This document shows positions 12,545-23,421 of a stretch of DNA of 64,000 nucleotides, piece by piece. The DNA is from Entomortierella parvispora (lineage: Eukaryota; Mortierellomycota; Mortierellomycetes; Mortierellales; Mortierellaceae): contig OY752152.1 of the NCBI GenBank assembly GCA_963573315.1, positions 186,001 through 250,000 on the forward strand, read 5' to 3'. The position numbers were made by a program, and so were the translations under genes. The notes under the pieces were generated by a model that was not told the DNA's origin, did not search any database, and worked only from the letters and a program-made list of their open reading frames with translations. Within the stretch, counting starts at the first letter, position 1; the number at the start of each line of letters is the position of its first letter.

Positions 12545-13409
12545 AGGCACTGATGTCTTGCTCCCAGGCATCCTTTTTTTCTTTTCTTTTTTTTATTTTT
12601 TTTTATTTTTTTTATTTTTTATTTTTTTATTTTTATTTTTTTTGGAGATCCAGTCTTCTGGTTATTATGCGCAGCCGTACCAATTGGGTTGTCTGTTTGC
12701 TTCTTCTTTTGGTCGAGAGGACTACAGCAGCACTTCAAGTCGTGGTCGACATCTCCTCCTTTTGGTCGAGGAGTTGATGCTGACCAACGACGTTTATCGC
12801 AACGTCTACTATTTTCAAGTTCAAAAACCTGTCCACTTTTTCTTTGTATTGTCACTTCAATATTCAGTTATTGTCCACTTTCCTTTGGTCGGGGAAGGAC
12901 ATACAGGGTCGGCGCCAGTGTTCCGGCTCTGACACATAGTCTGAGCATCATGGGCTCATGAGGTTTTCTAGTTGACATTGAGGGACGGCGTTCTATAATA
13001 AAAAAAATTGAAATCCACAAGGCAGCCGAATGTGAATAAACGTGGGTACTGAAATAAAATGCCGATTACATACGTGGTCTGGGAGACACTTAATGTTTCA
13101 AGCTTGGGCTTAACTTGCCTTCTTGGCGATGGTATCAACACAATGGTTCTCCCCCCCCCCCCCCCCCCCCCACACACACAGTCATCTGACGATGATCTCG
13201 GTGAAAATCTAGATGCGTGACTGGCTGGTGTGCTGTGGTCCGTGCTTTGCGACGGCTCCTTTTTTTTTTTTTTTTGTTCCCATTGACCCATGCCAGTGGT
13301 TGTCTCATCTTCCATCTTGCGTCTTACATCTTGCATCTTGCTTTGCTTCTTATCATCGTCACCGTTCCTCTCTACAGCACTACAGACTTTTCCGTACTCA
13401 GGAACCTTC
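12545..13409. other. Intergenic with T-rich 3' region and poly-C/CA tract
   Basis: 12570-12645 is a long T-rich, A-interrupted tract just after the carbamoyl-phosphate synthase stop, probably its 3' untranslated and polyadenylation region. A run of about 21 C followed by (CA)5 lies at 13151-13181, and a T-run at 13260-13276. No gene was recognised. The minus-strand frame 12968-13507 runs through the poly-C tract and antisense to the next gene and is not credible. Confidence 0.6.
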
Positions 13410-15444
13410 ATGTCTTCCAGGACACCAAGTATATATAGTGATGCGCCGGAGATACCCACGGACGAGTCTTCTGAAGATGTTAGTATGCAAGCCATAGGAC
13501 ACCTCACGCATAATGTTTCCTCTGTAGTCGATGATCACTCTTCAAGGCTAGCTACTGCGTCGCAACCGGATCCCACTGCTGGCCGTATTGAGGGCGGACA
13601 GATCACTGAGCAAGGTTTTGGCACTTCAGCACAAACCGGGGGTGCCAGTCAAATGGACTTGGACGACGAACATGATACAGCTCTAGAGGATATGCAGATG
13701 CAGGTTGATCAAGGGTCATTTCAGTCTTCGGGAGCCGTTTATGCAGCACCGGCGACAATTGGTGATAATGAGAGAATAGAAGAATCTTCAATCCCTGCAT
13801 CACACGTTGTCAGGGATCCCATCTCAAGCTTGGCTCCACTTCCGGCCAACATTAGTCCGGCTACGACTAACCCAGCTGGACGGGCTGTCTCTGTGCCCGT
13901 TGTTGACGAGAAGGCCCAGGCAGAGCTGCGGAGAAAAATCATGGAGATCCAACGAGATCCAAAAATCAGCTTTCCTGAAAAAGCAGGACTGATCCAGGTG
14001 AGCTTTCCATTCTTTTACTCTTGCGGCTGTCAGACTGTTCAAAGAAGCTCTTTAACTCATTGGACGGATTATCATGATTTATAATCTAGAAACTCATGTC
14101 AGGAAAATGGCGAGTGGTGCAGAAGACCGCGGGTAGTTCTGATGAGGGCTCTGGAGTTGCTACTGAAGATGACTTGAAGACTACATACTATGTAAGTGTC
14201 ATGGTACCTTTGTTTTGCGTATATCCTCCGATTGCATCTTTAAAACATTTATTCTGTTGTAGAACGAAGAGCAAAATCAATTAGGCTGCAAGCATTACAG
14301 GCGAGGGTGCAAACTAAAAGCCAACTGTTGTGGAAAATGGTTCAATTGCCGGTTCTGCCACGACGATGTGAGCGATCATGTCATCATTCGGTATGCTTCC
14401 TCACTAGGCCAGCGCTTTACTATTTTTTGATCACTTCTTCTGCTTCTCACTCTCGTTCTACATGGAATATTCGACAGGAGCGAAACGAAGCAAATGCTGT
14501 GTATGCATTGCAAAACGATCCAAGCCGCGGCTCAGACGTGTCACTCTTGCAAAGCTTGTATGGCGGTTTATTATTGCGATGTATGCAAGCTTTGGGATGA
14601 TTCCCCTCAGAAACCCATATACCACTGTGATGACTGTGGTATCTGCAGGATAGGTCAAGGTCTAGGACGGGATTATTTCCACTGTAAAAAATGCAACATC
14701 TGCATGACTATTGGTCTACAGGGGAATCATAAGTGCATTGAGCGAAATCTGGAGTGCGATTGCCCTATTTGTGGCGAATATATGTTTACCAGCACAACGA
14801 CAGTTATCTTCATGGTAATTCATTGTTTTAGCCACACTGTTCGGACGAGCTTCTATTACTCACTTTGCTGGCTATCAATTGCTTTGTAGCCCTGCGGACA
14901 CTGCATCCACGCCAAATGCCACGAAGACTACACAAAAACGTCATACCAGTGTCCCACCTGTTGGAAATCTCTTGGGGATATGACTGCCTATTATTCCAAG
15001 ATTGACAGCTTATTAGCTGAGCAGACGATGCCACCTGACTATGCCAACATTTATTCGATCGTGCTCTGCAACGACTGCGAGGTGAAGTCAGAGGCGCCAT
15101 ATCACTTTTTGTATCACAAGTGCGACAAGTGCAAGGGCTATAACACCAAAGTTCTCGAAACGTTCCGGCGTATAGCCGATGGCCAGGTCCAGACTGTGGA
15201 GAATGCGCCCTCTGGAGGTCCCTCGGGAACAGCACTTGAAAATAACGCGTCTGGAAGCAATCACAGCTTTGGGGGCCATTCTTTAGCCTCGACTGAGCAA
15301 CCCATCACAGCCACAGGAGGATCGGCTGCAGGGACAACTCCGGTAAATCTCGCCGATGTAGAACGATCGCGATCACCCAACATGGACGGGAATGCCTCTG
15401 GGGACATGTCCATGGCAGGCATCTCGGGCAACTCTGCCCCTTAG
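13410..15444 (+). CDS. CHY/CTCHY/RING-H2 zinc-finger E3 ubiquitin ligase, RCHY1 (Pirh2) type
   Basis: Exons 13410-13997, 14090-14191, 14263-14390, 14478-14814 and 14890-15444 join in frame to 569 aa. The domain order is diagnostic: an acidic disordered N-terminus (~1-235), a CHY zinc finger starting at GCKHYRRGCKL (~238-305), a CTCHY finger (YHCDDCGICRIG, then FHCKKCNICM), a RING-H2 starting CPICGEYMF with PCGHCIHAKCH and CPTCW (~367-412), and a zinc ribbon (CNDCEVKSEAPYHFLYHKC, ~450-475). In animals and plants this family ubiquitylates substrates such as p53; fungal substrates are not evident here. The C-terminal ~90 residues are Ser/Gly/Ala-rich. An upstream in-frame ATG at 13290 would add a hydrophobic 40-residue leader; 13410 is preferred because the protein is otherwise nuclear/cytosolic. 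Confidence 0.93.
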
Positions 15445-15596
15445 AATTACTGAGCATGCATCAAGGAAAAAATAAAAAAAAAATTTACTGCAAGCCTCAA
15501 AAAAAAAAAAAAAACGCACGCCCTTTTTTTTTCTTTTCTTTTCTTTTTCTTTCAAGCATAAGCACAAGCACAAGCCGAGGGCACACTCTTCTCCCA

Positions 15597-17790
15597 ATGG
15601 CAACCAATCCTTACCCGACCGGAACCACCGTCTTCGCCAAGCTGAAAGGTTATCCTTGGTGGCCTGCCCGAGTAAGAACCACCGCGCCACCACCACTGGC
15701 GGCACATTCATCATCCACAAGACGGAGAATCTCATTGCTAACCATCGAACTCCTTTGCTCAATAGATCGAGAGCGAGCACGACCTTCCCGAGAACGTGAA
15801 GGCGAAAAAGCCAAAGCAACGCCCTGTTTGGCCCGTTTTCTTTTACGGGTCTTACGATTAGTAAGTTAATTTACAGCAGGCTGGATGGACCAAGGCCAAC
15901 ACTAAATGAGAAGTGCACCAATCAAGGAAAAGAGCGGGATCGATTCTCGAGGCGAGGTCTGAACATGGAAGAATGATCGGAGCACTTGGTAACGGAAAGC
16001 GACGCTGCGAACCTCTGGTTGGTAGCGTTGTCATTGATCATGACGATCACGCGGCTATGAGGTCGATGGTTGCATGAGCAGGATTTCTCAAGGCTGGCTA
16101 TTTTCGAGACCCTGTTCCTCGTCTCGTTAACAACAACAACAGAGAGGCTCAGAGACTGAGCATGTCCTTGGTTAAAGCAAAGGTGCTTCTCCACCATTGA
16201 TGATAGTACTGGATGATGTAGCCACCAACCAAACACGGCGAAGAAAAGCGCAAAGTTATGCTTCACTCCTATTTGAGAGTGAGCAAGGCGGGCATCTTCG
16301 GAGAGATTTGCTTGAAACTCCCCAATCGCGTCTTTCTGACAGAAACATCTCTTCTTTATGTTATAGTGGGTGGTTTGGGTCAAACGAGATCAAGTCGTTT
16401 GACCCAGCTTCAGCTGAGAAAGCAAAGCTGGCGTTGAAGAAAGGCAATGCTCTTAAAGTGGCTATCGGTGAAGCACTTGATCCAAGCCTTGTGGTCGCCA
16501 GGAATGAATCAGACAATATGGATGAGTCTGATGACGAAGGCAAGGAAACGGATCGTGCATCTTCCCCATCCTCAGAACAAAAAAAGGTCCCAGCGGCAAA
16601 GACAAAGGCGACAGGAACCAAAAAGAGAGGAGCGAGTCGCGAGCAAGGCGACTTTTCAGAGAACGAAGAACCTCATGTGGAAAAGAAAAGGCGACCAAGT
16701 ACTTCTGAGGACCAGGAGTCGAAGCGCTCGGCTGTGAAACGGGCGCCTGTTGCCAAACCCACGGCAAAAGTAGTCCCTCAGAAAAAGAAAGCCTCTACGG
16801 GAGCTCGCAATCGACAGGATTCTGACACAAAAAGCATAGACGAAAATACCACTACGGCGCCGACAAACAGCAGCCTTTCGAGAAAATCGCAAGACGAGAC
16901 TGAGACTAGCGGCGAGCAGGCCAGAGCAAAGAAAAAGATCAGAAGTACGTGAATGCCGTCGGTATTATTTCCTGTTCAACCGACCCGGTGCTAAACCTCT
17001 TTCAACTTTTTTTAGCTGGTCAGCCCATGGAGCGTCTTTTAAAACTTCGACACAAACTCCAAAAGCTACTCTTGGTAGAAGGACTGTCCGACGATATCTT
17101 AGTCCAGGTAGCAACAAAATTTAGGGTCTTGAAAATTATTTTGGTGTCTGGACAAGTACTAAACTGCCATTTACAACCATAGAATCTGGATCGCGCGGAC
17201 CCGGTCATGTCTGAAGTGGAATCGTTTGATATTGACCTTCAATTGCTCAAGGTCCGTACAAGTAGCCTATTACAATGCTCATTCTCATTTATATATATTC
17301 TAACCTGCATTGAAACTCTCTGTTGCTACTCGAGCAGGACACCAAAATCGGACGGTTGATGAAGAAGATCTCATGCATGCAATTCAGTCGGGACCATAAT
17401 CACATCGTTGATAGGTCAAACAAGCTACTGAAGCAATACAAGGCAATGATGGATAAGGCTCTGGAGAACACTGGAGCGGCTAGTCCTCGAGAGAACGCGC
17501 TGGGGGGCTCCCGCATCACTACCGGGGAGGTGGCTACACCACAATCGCATCCAAGTCGAGACACAGCGGCGCAGGTTAAGAGCCTGGGTCTTCCGCCATA
17601 TTCGGGGGGACCGGCCCCAGATGCGGTTGTTGCAGCGGTTACTGCCATAGTTGAGCAGAACTCAAACGATGCTGCTGTCGCTGCGGCTGCAGCCATTGCT
17701 GATCTTGGTAGCCAAACCTCTTTGTCATTAGAGTCGACAGTCGCGGCCCCAGTGAAGCAGAAGGAGAGCCCAGGTGCAACGACAGCATAG
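15597..17790 (+). CDS. PWWP-domain chromatin protein with IBD/TFIIS-N-like domain (LEDGF/HRP2-like)
   Basis: Exons 15597-15671, 15766-15860, 16367-16944, 17016-17107, 17183-17251 and 17338-17790 join in frame to 453 aa. Residues ~6-95 form a PWWP domain (GTTVFAKLKGYPWWPAR, then WPVFFYGSYDYGWF), which binds methylated H3 tails such as H3K36me. Residues ~96-250 are basic, disordered and Lys/Glu/Ser-rich with nuclear-localisation-like clusters. Residues ~251-350 are helical: RLLKLRHKLQKLL, LKDTKIGRLMKKIS, then IVDRSNKLLKQYK. Their spacing resembles the integrase-binding domain of LEDGF/p75 and HRP2, a TFIIS-N-terminal-like fold that docks transcription-elongation partners. The C-terminus is Ala-rich. 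PWWP is certain and the IBD assignment is by pattern. Intron 2 is 506 bp, far longer than the other introns here (71-94 bp). Confidence 0.85.
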
Positions 17791-19667
17791 GAGGCATGTA
17801 GCATTCGTAGTCAGCGGACGCTGTTCGTAGTCAATAAAAATTTCTGGAGCGCATGTTTGCGAATGACGACTTTACTTTTGGCTGTGCATGCTGCCTCAAA
17901 GTCACATCTTGTTCCAATATGCCAAGCTGGTAACCACGTGAAATAATAAACTGGCCTGAGTGTTTTTGTTAGCGCCAGTGGCCCCGCCTGCAGTTGTTGT
18001 GGCGCTGTGCCAGAGGATCTTTTACTCTCCTCCTTTTCGTGTCCTCACTTCCCTCCAACGTAACTTCGATCAACCGTGGAAGATGACAACGAGGATGTCA
18101 AGGAGGAGGAACATGACGTATGCCATCATATTCCTGCAAGATTTTATTCATCCGTAGTCGCAAACGAATGCATGCTTTTATGGAAAGGCTAATGACCGGA
18201 TCATTCAATGTAGATCGTCATCTCCTTTGAGGACGATAATAAGTTCATGCGAGACGTACGGTGTCTAATGGGTACTGAGCGACCAAACGATGAGCTCAAA
18301 TGCAGACTCGAAAGGGGTTCTGGAAGATTCGTCCAGTTAGCCTCGCAACGAGAATATCGATCAATGTTTGCAGGTGTTGCAAAGGGTGCACGGTTTACGT
18401 CCAGGGCAACAACGAGCATGTATCCCTGGCCGCAACTATCGTAAGGTGCTGAACGATGGTGTTACTGCAACAGGGTTCATAATCACTGTTGACAAGCTGT
18501 CGTTTCACCTCCCAACATCAGGACTTTTACTCCGATGACTGGCTACTCTTCTTATGATAACCATAATCATACCTTCTACACGTTCTGTGACCCGAGTGTA
18601 CCGCCCGTCAGGCTATCCCGGTTCATATCGGCGTTCTACATGTAGCCAACTCTTATGACGAGATCGTAACCTATGCTCCCTTAACCTGTTCTACCGCTCC
18701 GTTAAGTCTTCCGAGACTTGCCTGCAGGTCGAAACGCGCCAAGTACAGAGCTTGCGAGATAGAGACAAACCAAGAGGCCTATTCAGAGATCGAGATATCC
18801 AATAGAGGTCAATATGGAGGTGGTAATGCCAGATGATACTGTAATGTTACGAATGGCACGTAATACAGCTCTCTGTGATGCGCATGTAATAACATTTTAA
18901 TCTCTTCTCCAATTTAGTCTCGAGTTTTTAAAGTCCACGGTGGAAGAAAAGTAAGGTGGACGGGCTATCCAAAACCAAGAAATTACCAAATATAGAGCAA
19001 AAACGTGATACGAAGAGGGGATTTGAGCTTGGCCGAGGCAAAGTACCAAGAGGCGTCTTTCAAGCAGCCATGCCCATCGTAGAGCTCCGTCATGACACGG
19101 CTCCTGGCCCCTGGAATGCGGTGGATGTTTCTACAAAGATGGAAACAAGCTGGTGGAGATTGGACGGCCTGCCAAGAGTACCATAAGGTTGTCGAGATCC
19201 ACTTAGACCAACTCTGGGACGAATCTGTCAAGAAGGAGTGAACCGAAAGTAGCGCTCTATCTCAAGCACTCCGCCACAAGGTTCCTCGCACATAAGTGCT
19301 CCGTCGCAAGAGACAAAGGTGCCAGAAAACCCAGCTGCGGACTGTGACTGTGCCACTTGACATAATCCTTCGGAAGGGCTTTTTGGAAGACAGCAAGGAG
19401 GCGATCAAGGACCGCTTACACAAAAAACAGGAAAACATGTAGCAGAAATCCAAACAGCCATGACGATGGGACAACTAGAGGTTTGTGACCAAAACAGCCT
19501 TCATTGCGACCGATAATGAAGATAAATAGCTATTAACTATCCCCATCACACGCGTTGCTTATAGATCGTGCAAGGTCTGTTTCATCCAGAGCAAGGTGGC
19601 TACAATGACTTTGACATCCTCACGATTCTCCCAAACACATTACGCATTTGAAATTCGAGATGCCGAG
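17791..19667. other. Gene-poor degraded region
   Basis: Nearly 1.9 kb without a recognisable intact gene. It carries many stops in all frames and no obvious repeats. A possible exon pair is listed separately at 18070-18444. Around 19080-19240 a stretch reads as a helical C-terminus (EYHKVVEIHLDQLWDES) but has no upstream frame. The region looks like old coding or transposon DNA that has lost its frame. Confidence 0.45.
18070..18444 (+). pseudogene. Possible gene remnant, unknown
   Basis: An acidic exon ending EDVKEEEHD at about 18115 could splice (donor GTATGC, acceptor ATGTAG near 18213) to IVISFEDDNKFMRDVRCLMG and a frame that stays open to the stop at 18444. Both splice signals look plausible and the joined protein is not low-complexity. 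However, there is no start, no recognised family and no support beyond the open frame. It may be the 3' part of a lost gene. Confidence 0.25.
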
Positions 19668-20009
19668 TGTCGAGAATCACGACTAGGCAGGTCAAAGGGG
19701 GAATGATCTTTCCAAGGGCAAGGTAAGACGGGGTGGGGTGAAGGAGGATCAAGGCGGGGAGAGGGTTCAAGGTGTTTTAGGGAATGTATTCAAGTTACTA
19801 GGTAAAGAACTAAACTATCTAAAAGGGACTGACTATTTATATTACAAGAAGGAAGGAGCATGCGTCAAACGAGCATGCTTGTGTGCCTGGGGGTTTGCCA
19901 CCATGTATTGTGGTGGCAAAGAGGCAACAAACAAACAAGATCAAATGAGAGCGACTGTGTACGACCGCTGGCGGGGTGGATCATGTGATACGAGGCTGTG
20001 TGTGCGACA
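19668..20009 (-). mobile_element. Solo LTR of gypsy family D
   Basis: 342 bp, nearly identical to the LTRs at 48510-48851 and 60998-61339. It ends in TGTCG...CGACA. The flanks (CCGAG left, ATACG right) are not a target duplication, so it probably formed by recombination between copies or lost its flank. It truncates the zinc-finger gene to its right: that frame runs directly into the LTR edge at 20009. Confidence 0.9.
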
Positions 20010-20575
20010 ATACGACATCGTCATGGGAATCTTCCACTTTCTTCGACTTCTTGGATTTCTCCTTGACAGGAACCTCGCTCTCTTCATCAGAGTCAACGCC
20101 ATCCTCAGGTGTACGTTTGCGAGATTTTTTATCGAGAGGGCGTCCGTGCTGATCTTTGTCATCCTTCTGTTGTTTTTTTGGTTTAGTATTTTTAGGTGTT
20201 TTTGGATTTTTATTTCTGTTGGTGTTTTCGTTACGATCGCTGTCGTCATCGCCATGTCGATTACAATATTTGTGGCCAACTTTGGCAATACTTCGACATT
20301 TCTCTCCCCGAATTGTTGTCCCATGACACTTGCGGTCAGGATCATGGGAGATCGTTCAAGTCCAAAATACATCATGACATCCTTCTCATCTCTGACCTTC
20401 TCGATGAGATCCACCGTGACCATCAGACAAGAATATCTATATAGCTGCAATCATGTAAACTAACCACAGTAATATTCCAGGCGTGATCATCCTGCCAAAT
20501 AACACACTCTTCTCCAAATAGAAACATACCACAGTTTTGCTGCATGAAAGTCTCTTGAACACGCATCGACATCAT
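20010..20575 (-). pseudogene. Zinc-finger protein with lysine-rich tail, frameshifted and LTR-truncated
   Basis: The start ATG is at 20575, about 95 bp from the palindrome TTTTTAAAAA at 20671. The opening segment reads MMSMRVQETFMQQNCG and contains FGEECVIWQDDHAW. After a break near 20420 the frame continues as VDLIEKVRDEKDVMMYFGL, and after a second break near 20360 as KCHGTTIRGEKCRSIA then GHKYCNRHGDD. The last part is a C-x8-C-x9-C-x2-H small zinc finger, a type common in large DNA viruses and also seen in fungi. A Lys/Asp-rich tail follows (KKSRKRTPEDGVDSDEE) and runs into the family D LTR, so the C-terminus is lost. Function unknown; DNA or nucleoprotein binding is a guess. Confidence 0.5.
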
Positions 20576-20719
20576 AGAAACGCGTTCTGCATCGTGGGAT
20601 CAAGGGCTCTAAAACTTGTCTTGTTCCTACTCTATGGAATCTTGTCCGCGAAATACAGAGAAGAGACTATTTTTTAAAAATTCGTATCTTGTCTGTCAGC
20701 CTTTTGTGTACAAGTTTCT

Positions 20720-21043
20720 TCATGAATACAAGATGAACTCATCAACACGCATAGTATACAGCTCGTTGAAAGAGAGTTGGATGATTTTAAAAACCATTTC
20801 CGAGTCCTGTGTGTCTGAACGATCGCCATGGACATAGCAAAAATCGCCATCATCGGCAACCTTCTTCATGCAAGGTGTTTTAGATTTGGCCAATGTTGCC
20901 TCGCAGAAATAGTGCATTTCAACACTGTCATCTTTGGATAGTTCCTTGATGATCTTTTGGGCTCTTTTCTCCCTGATCTCCTCTCCACAAAACAGGAGGA
21001 CAACCTGGGAGATGATGGTGGTTGTGAGTTGGACGAAATGCAT
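20720..21043 (-). CDS. Small zinc-finger protein, 107 aa
   Basis: An intact intronless frame. It starts MHFVQLTTTIISQVV, has a basic helix (EEIREKRAQKIIKELSK), then a finger with C-x9-C-x11-C-x2-H spacing (FCEATLAKSKTPCMKKVADD, then DFCYVHGD), then a hydrophobic C-terminus (FKIIQLSFNELYTM). The finger is the same class as in the neighbouring gene at 20010-20575, so the two probably come from one multi-gene element. The ATG at 21043 is chosen because upstream sequence in frame is of unlike composition. The palindrome at 20671 lies 49 bp beyond the stop and may serve the next gene. Function unknown. Confidence 0.5.
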   Translation of the reverse strand: MHFVQLTTTIISQVVLLFCGEEIREKRAQKIIKELSKDDSVEMHYFCEATLAKSKTPCMKKVADDGDFCYVHGDRSDTQDSEMVFKIIQLSFNELYTMRVDEFILYS

Positions 21044-21559
21044 GTTGCTGAATACGGTAAACGTGAGTCTGCGTGACAGAGGTGTGAGTTTATATGGTTG
21101 GTCAATAACGAACGATAGATAAGTTAGTGGAGACGGTAGACGAATGGACACTGTATTTATACAAAATCTGAAACATACGCTTATTAATGCAGCCTTGGAG
21201 CTTACCAACATTTTCAAGGCGGCGCTTATTAATAGAGTCTTGGCGCTTACAAATATAGTACTTTATCATGTAGTATTGTCTATAGATAGATTTTCTTTGC
21301 AGTGCGGTCTTGGCGCTTACGAATATCGCTTACCAACATCAGGTCGCTGAATAATAGAAGTTTTTAAAAACTTGCACCGCTTACTAATATCGCTGGTTAA
21401 ATCATCGTCATCGTCCGTCTCCATTGGTTGTTTCTGCTGATTCTTCTTCTTGTTTCTAACAGGGATCTCTATGACAATGTTGCATTTCCTTTTATTCGCC
21501 GCATCTGTTTCCATTGGCGTGTCCTCATCACCAAGGTCCAGTCCAAGGAACTCCTGTTG

Positions 21560-21701
21560 TAGCTTTGCCATTGCACTGCCACCTTGAACAAGAGAAGAAA
21601 TCTCCACATAGTCCATTGGATGTTCCACTGTAGCTTTGCCATTGCACTGCCACCTTGAACAAGAGAAGAAATCTCCACATAGTCCATTGGATGTTCCACG
21701 T
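21560..21701 (-). repeat. 71-bp direct tandem duplication
   Basis: The segment beginning AGCTTTGCCATTGCACTGCC at 21561 recurs at 21632 with no visible difference. Because 71 is not a multiple of three, the duplication shifts the transposase frame. It is a slippage or repair event after the transposase was already present. Confidence 0.9.
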
Positions 21702-21997
21702 CGTTGCTATCGATGGCAGGATACTCGAATCCTTCACGACACCAAGCTGTGTGGATTGGTTGTTCAGGGATTTTTAACATTGTCACCATTCTTTTCATGT
21801 TGAGAAGTAATAGACACAACTTGAGCTGCAAACCATATGTTTCTTTCTTGTCAACCAACACAGGCTTACGATTGTAGTGTTTCTCAAATGTGGAGCCGAG
21901 TTCTCCGAATAGAGCCTCCATCTGTGAGCGGAAACTACCAAACGTGGCATTGTACGCTTCTTCTTCTGATGTCAAACTCTGACCTTTCTTCTTGCGG

Positions 21998-22567
21998 TGT
22001 GGTGTCGCGACATAAGGTTGGGGATCTGATAAGGGAGAAGGGCGTTCACAAGGAAGTCAAGGGAAAGAGGATTGCTTGCGAGGGGGAGGATGGACGGTGC
22101 GGGATCTCACTGTCAAACGGTGTGGACCAAGTGTCAGTAAAGATCTCAGTCGGGTGGAAGTTCAAGCTTGCAGGGATGCAACCTTGATCGGTAGAACGGG
22201 GTCTGGGATGTCCAGGGAACAGTCAAGGCCCAGGGATTCGTATATTGCAACGGCGTCCAAAGGCTGATGGGGTTGAATATTGCAGCAACACCAAGGGTAA
22301 CTGTGTGAGAGATACGTGCAGAAGGGAGGTGTTCTGGTGATCAAAGCAAGGTACAGGATACGGAGGGGAAAGAAAGAAACGACCCAGAGCAATTACTGCT
22401 CTGAACACGATTATGTATTAACTGAATCTTTTAAGGGTCTAAATTAATTTCGAGGGAACGAGAGGTTGTGACGGGCTGTGCTACTTCTGGGGTATCGGAC
22501 GGGCTATGCTACATTAAGGGACATGTACCAATTTGCCAGATCTACGATCTCCATCCACTACACCACA
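21998..22567 (-). mobile_element. Diverged solo LTR related to family B
   Basis: In minus orientation it begins TGTGGTGTAGTGGAT and ends CGACACCACA, so it has an 8-bp inverted terminus (TGTGGTGT/ACACCACA). Its centre matches the family B LTR around the GTCCAGGGAACAGTCAAGGC segment, but at 570 bp it is much shorter than the 1,043-bp LTRs and visibly diverged. It is flanked by GCGG on both sides (21994-21997 and 22568-22571), a 4-bp target duplication inside the transposase gene. Confidence 0.85.
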
Positions 22568-22960
22568 GCGGTATGGATGCGCAAAGTTTTGTAGTGTGAG
22601 ACTGGAATGTTCTAAGAGTCTCGGTATGAACTGTGGATATCCCCCATCTAACGCGACACAATCCAACCTGTGGATTTTTTTCTCCAATTTCATGGCCAAC
22701 AACATAGTGCCGTCCGCGAAATTTTTACAAGGGGCACATTTGGAAACAAAGAGCGCCATTCCATTGCTATCCATCACAACTTGTGTACGTATACCCGATT
22801 TCTTGAACTTGTACGAATACATCTCTTCGCTAGTCGCAGCAAAGTATTTCGCTCTTGTATCATGTCCATCCACGTGCAACGTAATGTGCTGGAACAAAGC
22901 TGGATTCTTCTCTTTGGCTGACAGCAGACGGATCTTAATTGTAGAAAACATATTGGCAAG

Positions 22961-23412
22961 TGTCACGGTCAGACAAGGCAGGAACAAGAAGGTGAAGGAA
23001 AGGTGTGGTTTATTGTGAATTGCAGACTGAGGAACAAAGCAAGAGGACAGGGGGGTTTATATACTAGAGAGTGATGAAGGCCTGGACCCAGGCCTACGTT
23101 GAGTCAGAGATGACACGAAAGAGTAGGATACATATCCGGGCAGGTACTAATCATAAGCCGGACCTATGAGTAGGGTCCGGGATGGCAACATAGATGAAGG
23201 AGAACGAGATGGAGGTCCTGATAGGTGCGGCTGAGAGATACGTACTAAGGGTAGCTATAGCCCTAGGTCCAGAACCTGGACGCCAGGGGTACTCGTCGGA
23301 GATCAGAGGACAAGCCAATGAGTGCGGATACAGATCCTAGGTTCGCGATCCTAGACCAGAGGTACAAGAGACGCGTACTTCGTACGATCTGTGTCTGCGA
23401 CGTTTCGTGACA
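22961..23412 (-). repeat. 3' LTR of element C
   Basis: 452 bp, with 7-bp inverted termini TGTCACG/CGTGACA. In transcription orientation a TATATAA box lies in the mid-3' half and the sequence ends in CTGACCGTGACA. It cuts the transposase gene to its left at codon level. Confidence 0.93.
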
Positions 23413-23421
23413 ATCCTCCCC

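Larger units (their letters stand above)
21317..22960 (-). pseudogene. DDE transposase (Harbinger/IS5-like), copy 3, interrupted
   Basis: The N-terminus is cut off at 22960 by the family C LTR. Coding resumes LANMFSTIKIRLL, then HVDGHDTR (first catalytic Asp), VVMDSNGMALFVSK (second-Asp region), CVALDGGY, and after a solo B LTR (21998-22567) continues KKKGQSLTSEEEAYN and FGSFRSQMEALFGELG. The last is the R/E helix that ends DDE_Tnp_4-type domains. Removing the LTR and one GCGG duplication restores the frame exactly. A 71-bp tandem duplication (about 21560-21701) frameshifts the tail, which ends in Asp- and Lys-rich segments. The palindrome TTTTTAAAAA at 21361 falls within the final codons. 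It belongs to the same family as 33015-34419 and 45561-46838 but is clearly diverged from both. Confidence 0.75.

Noticed and set aside
13290-13409. Upstream in-frame ATG adding a hydrophobic leader to the RING ligase
   Set aside because: This family is not secreted; the leader is probably 5' untranslated sequence. Not fully excluded.
12968-13507. 179-codon minus-strand frame opposite the RING ligase start
   Set aside because: Includes a poly-Gly run from the C21 tract and is antisense to a well-supported exon.
19941-20450. 169-codon minus-strand frame
   Set aside because: Mostly the wrong frame: the zinc finger and lysine-rich tail are read in another frame of the same strand, and the end lies in an LTR.
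19738-20463. 241-codon plus-strand frame (also 48580 and 61068)
   Set aside because: Starts inside the family D LTR and recurs with it; the 3' half is antisense to the zinc-finger gene.
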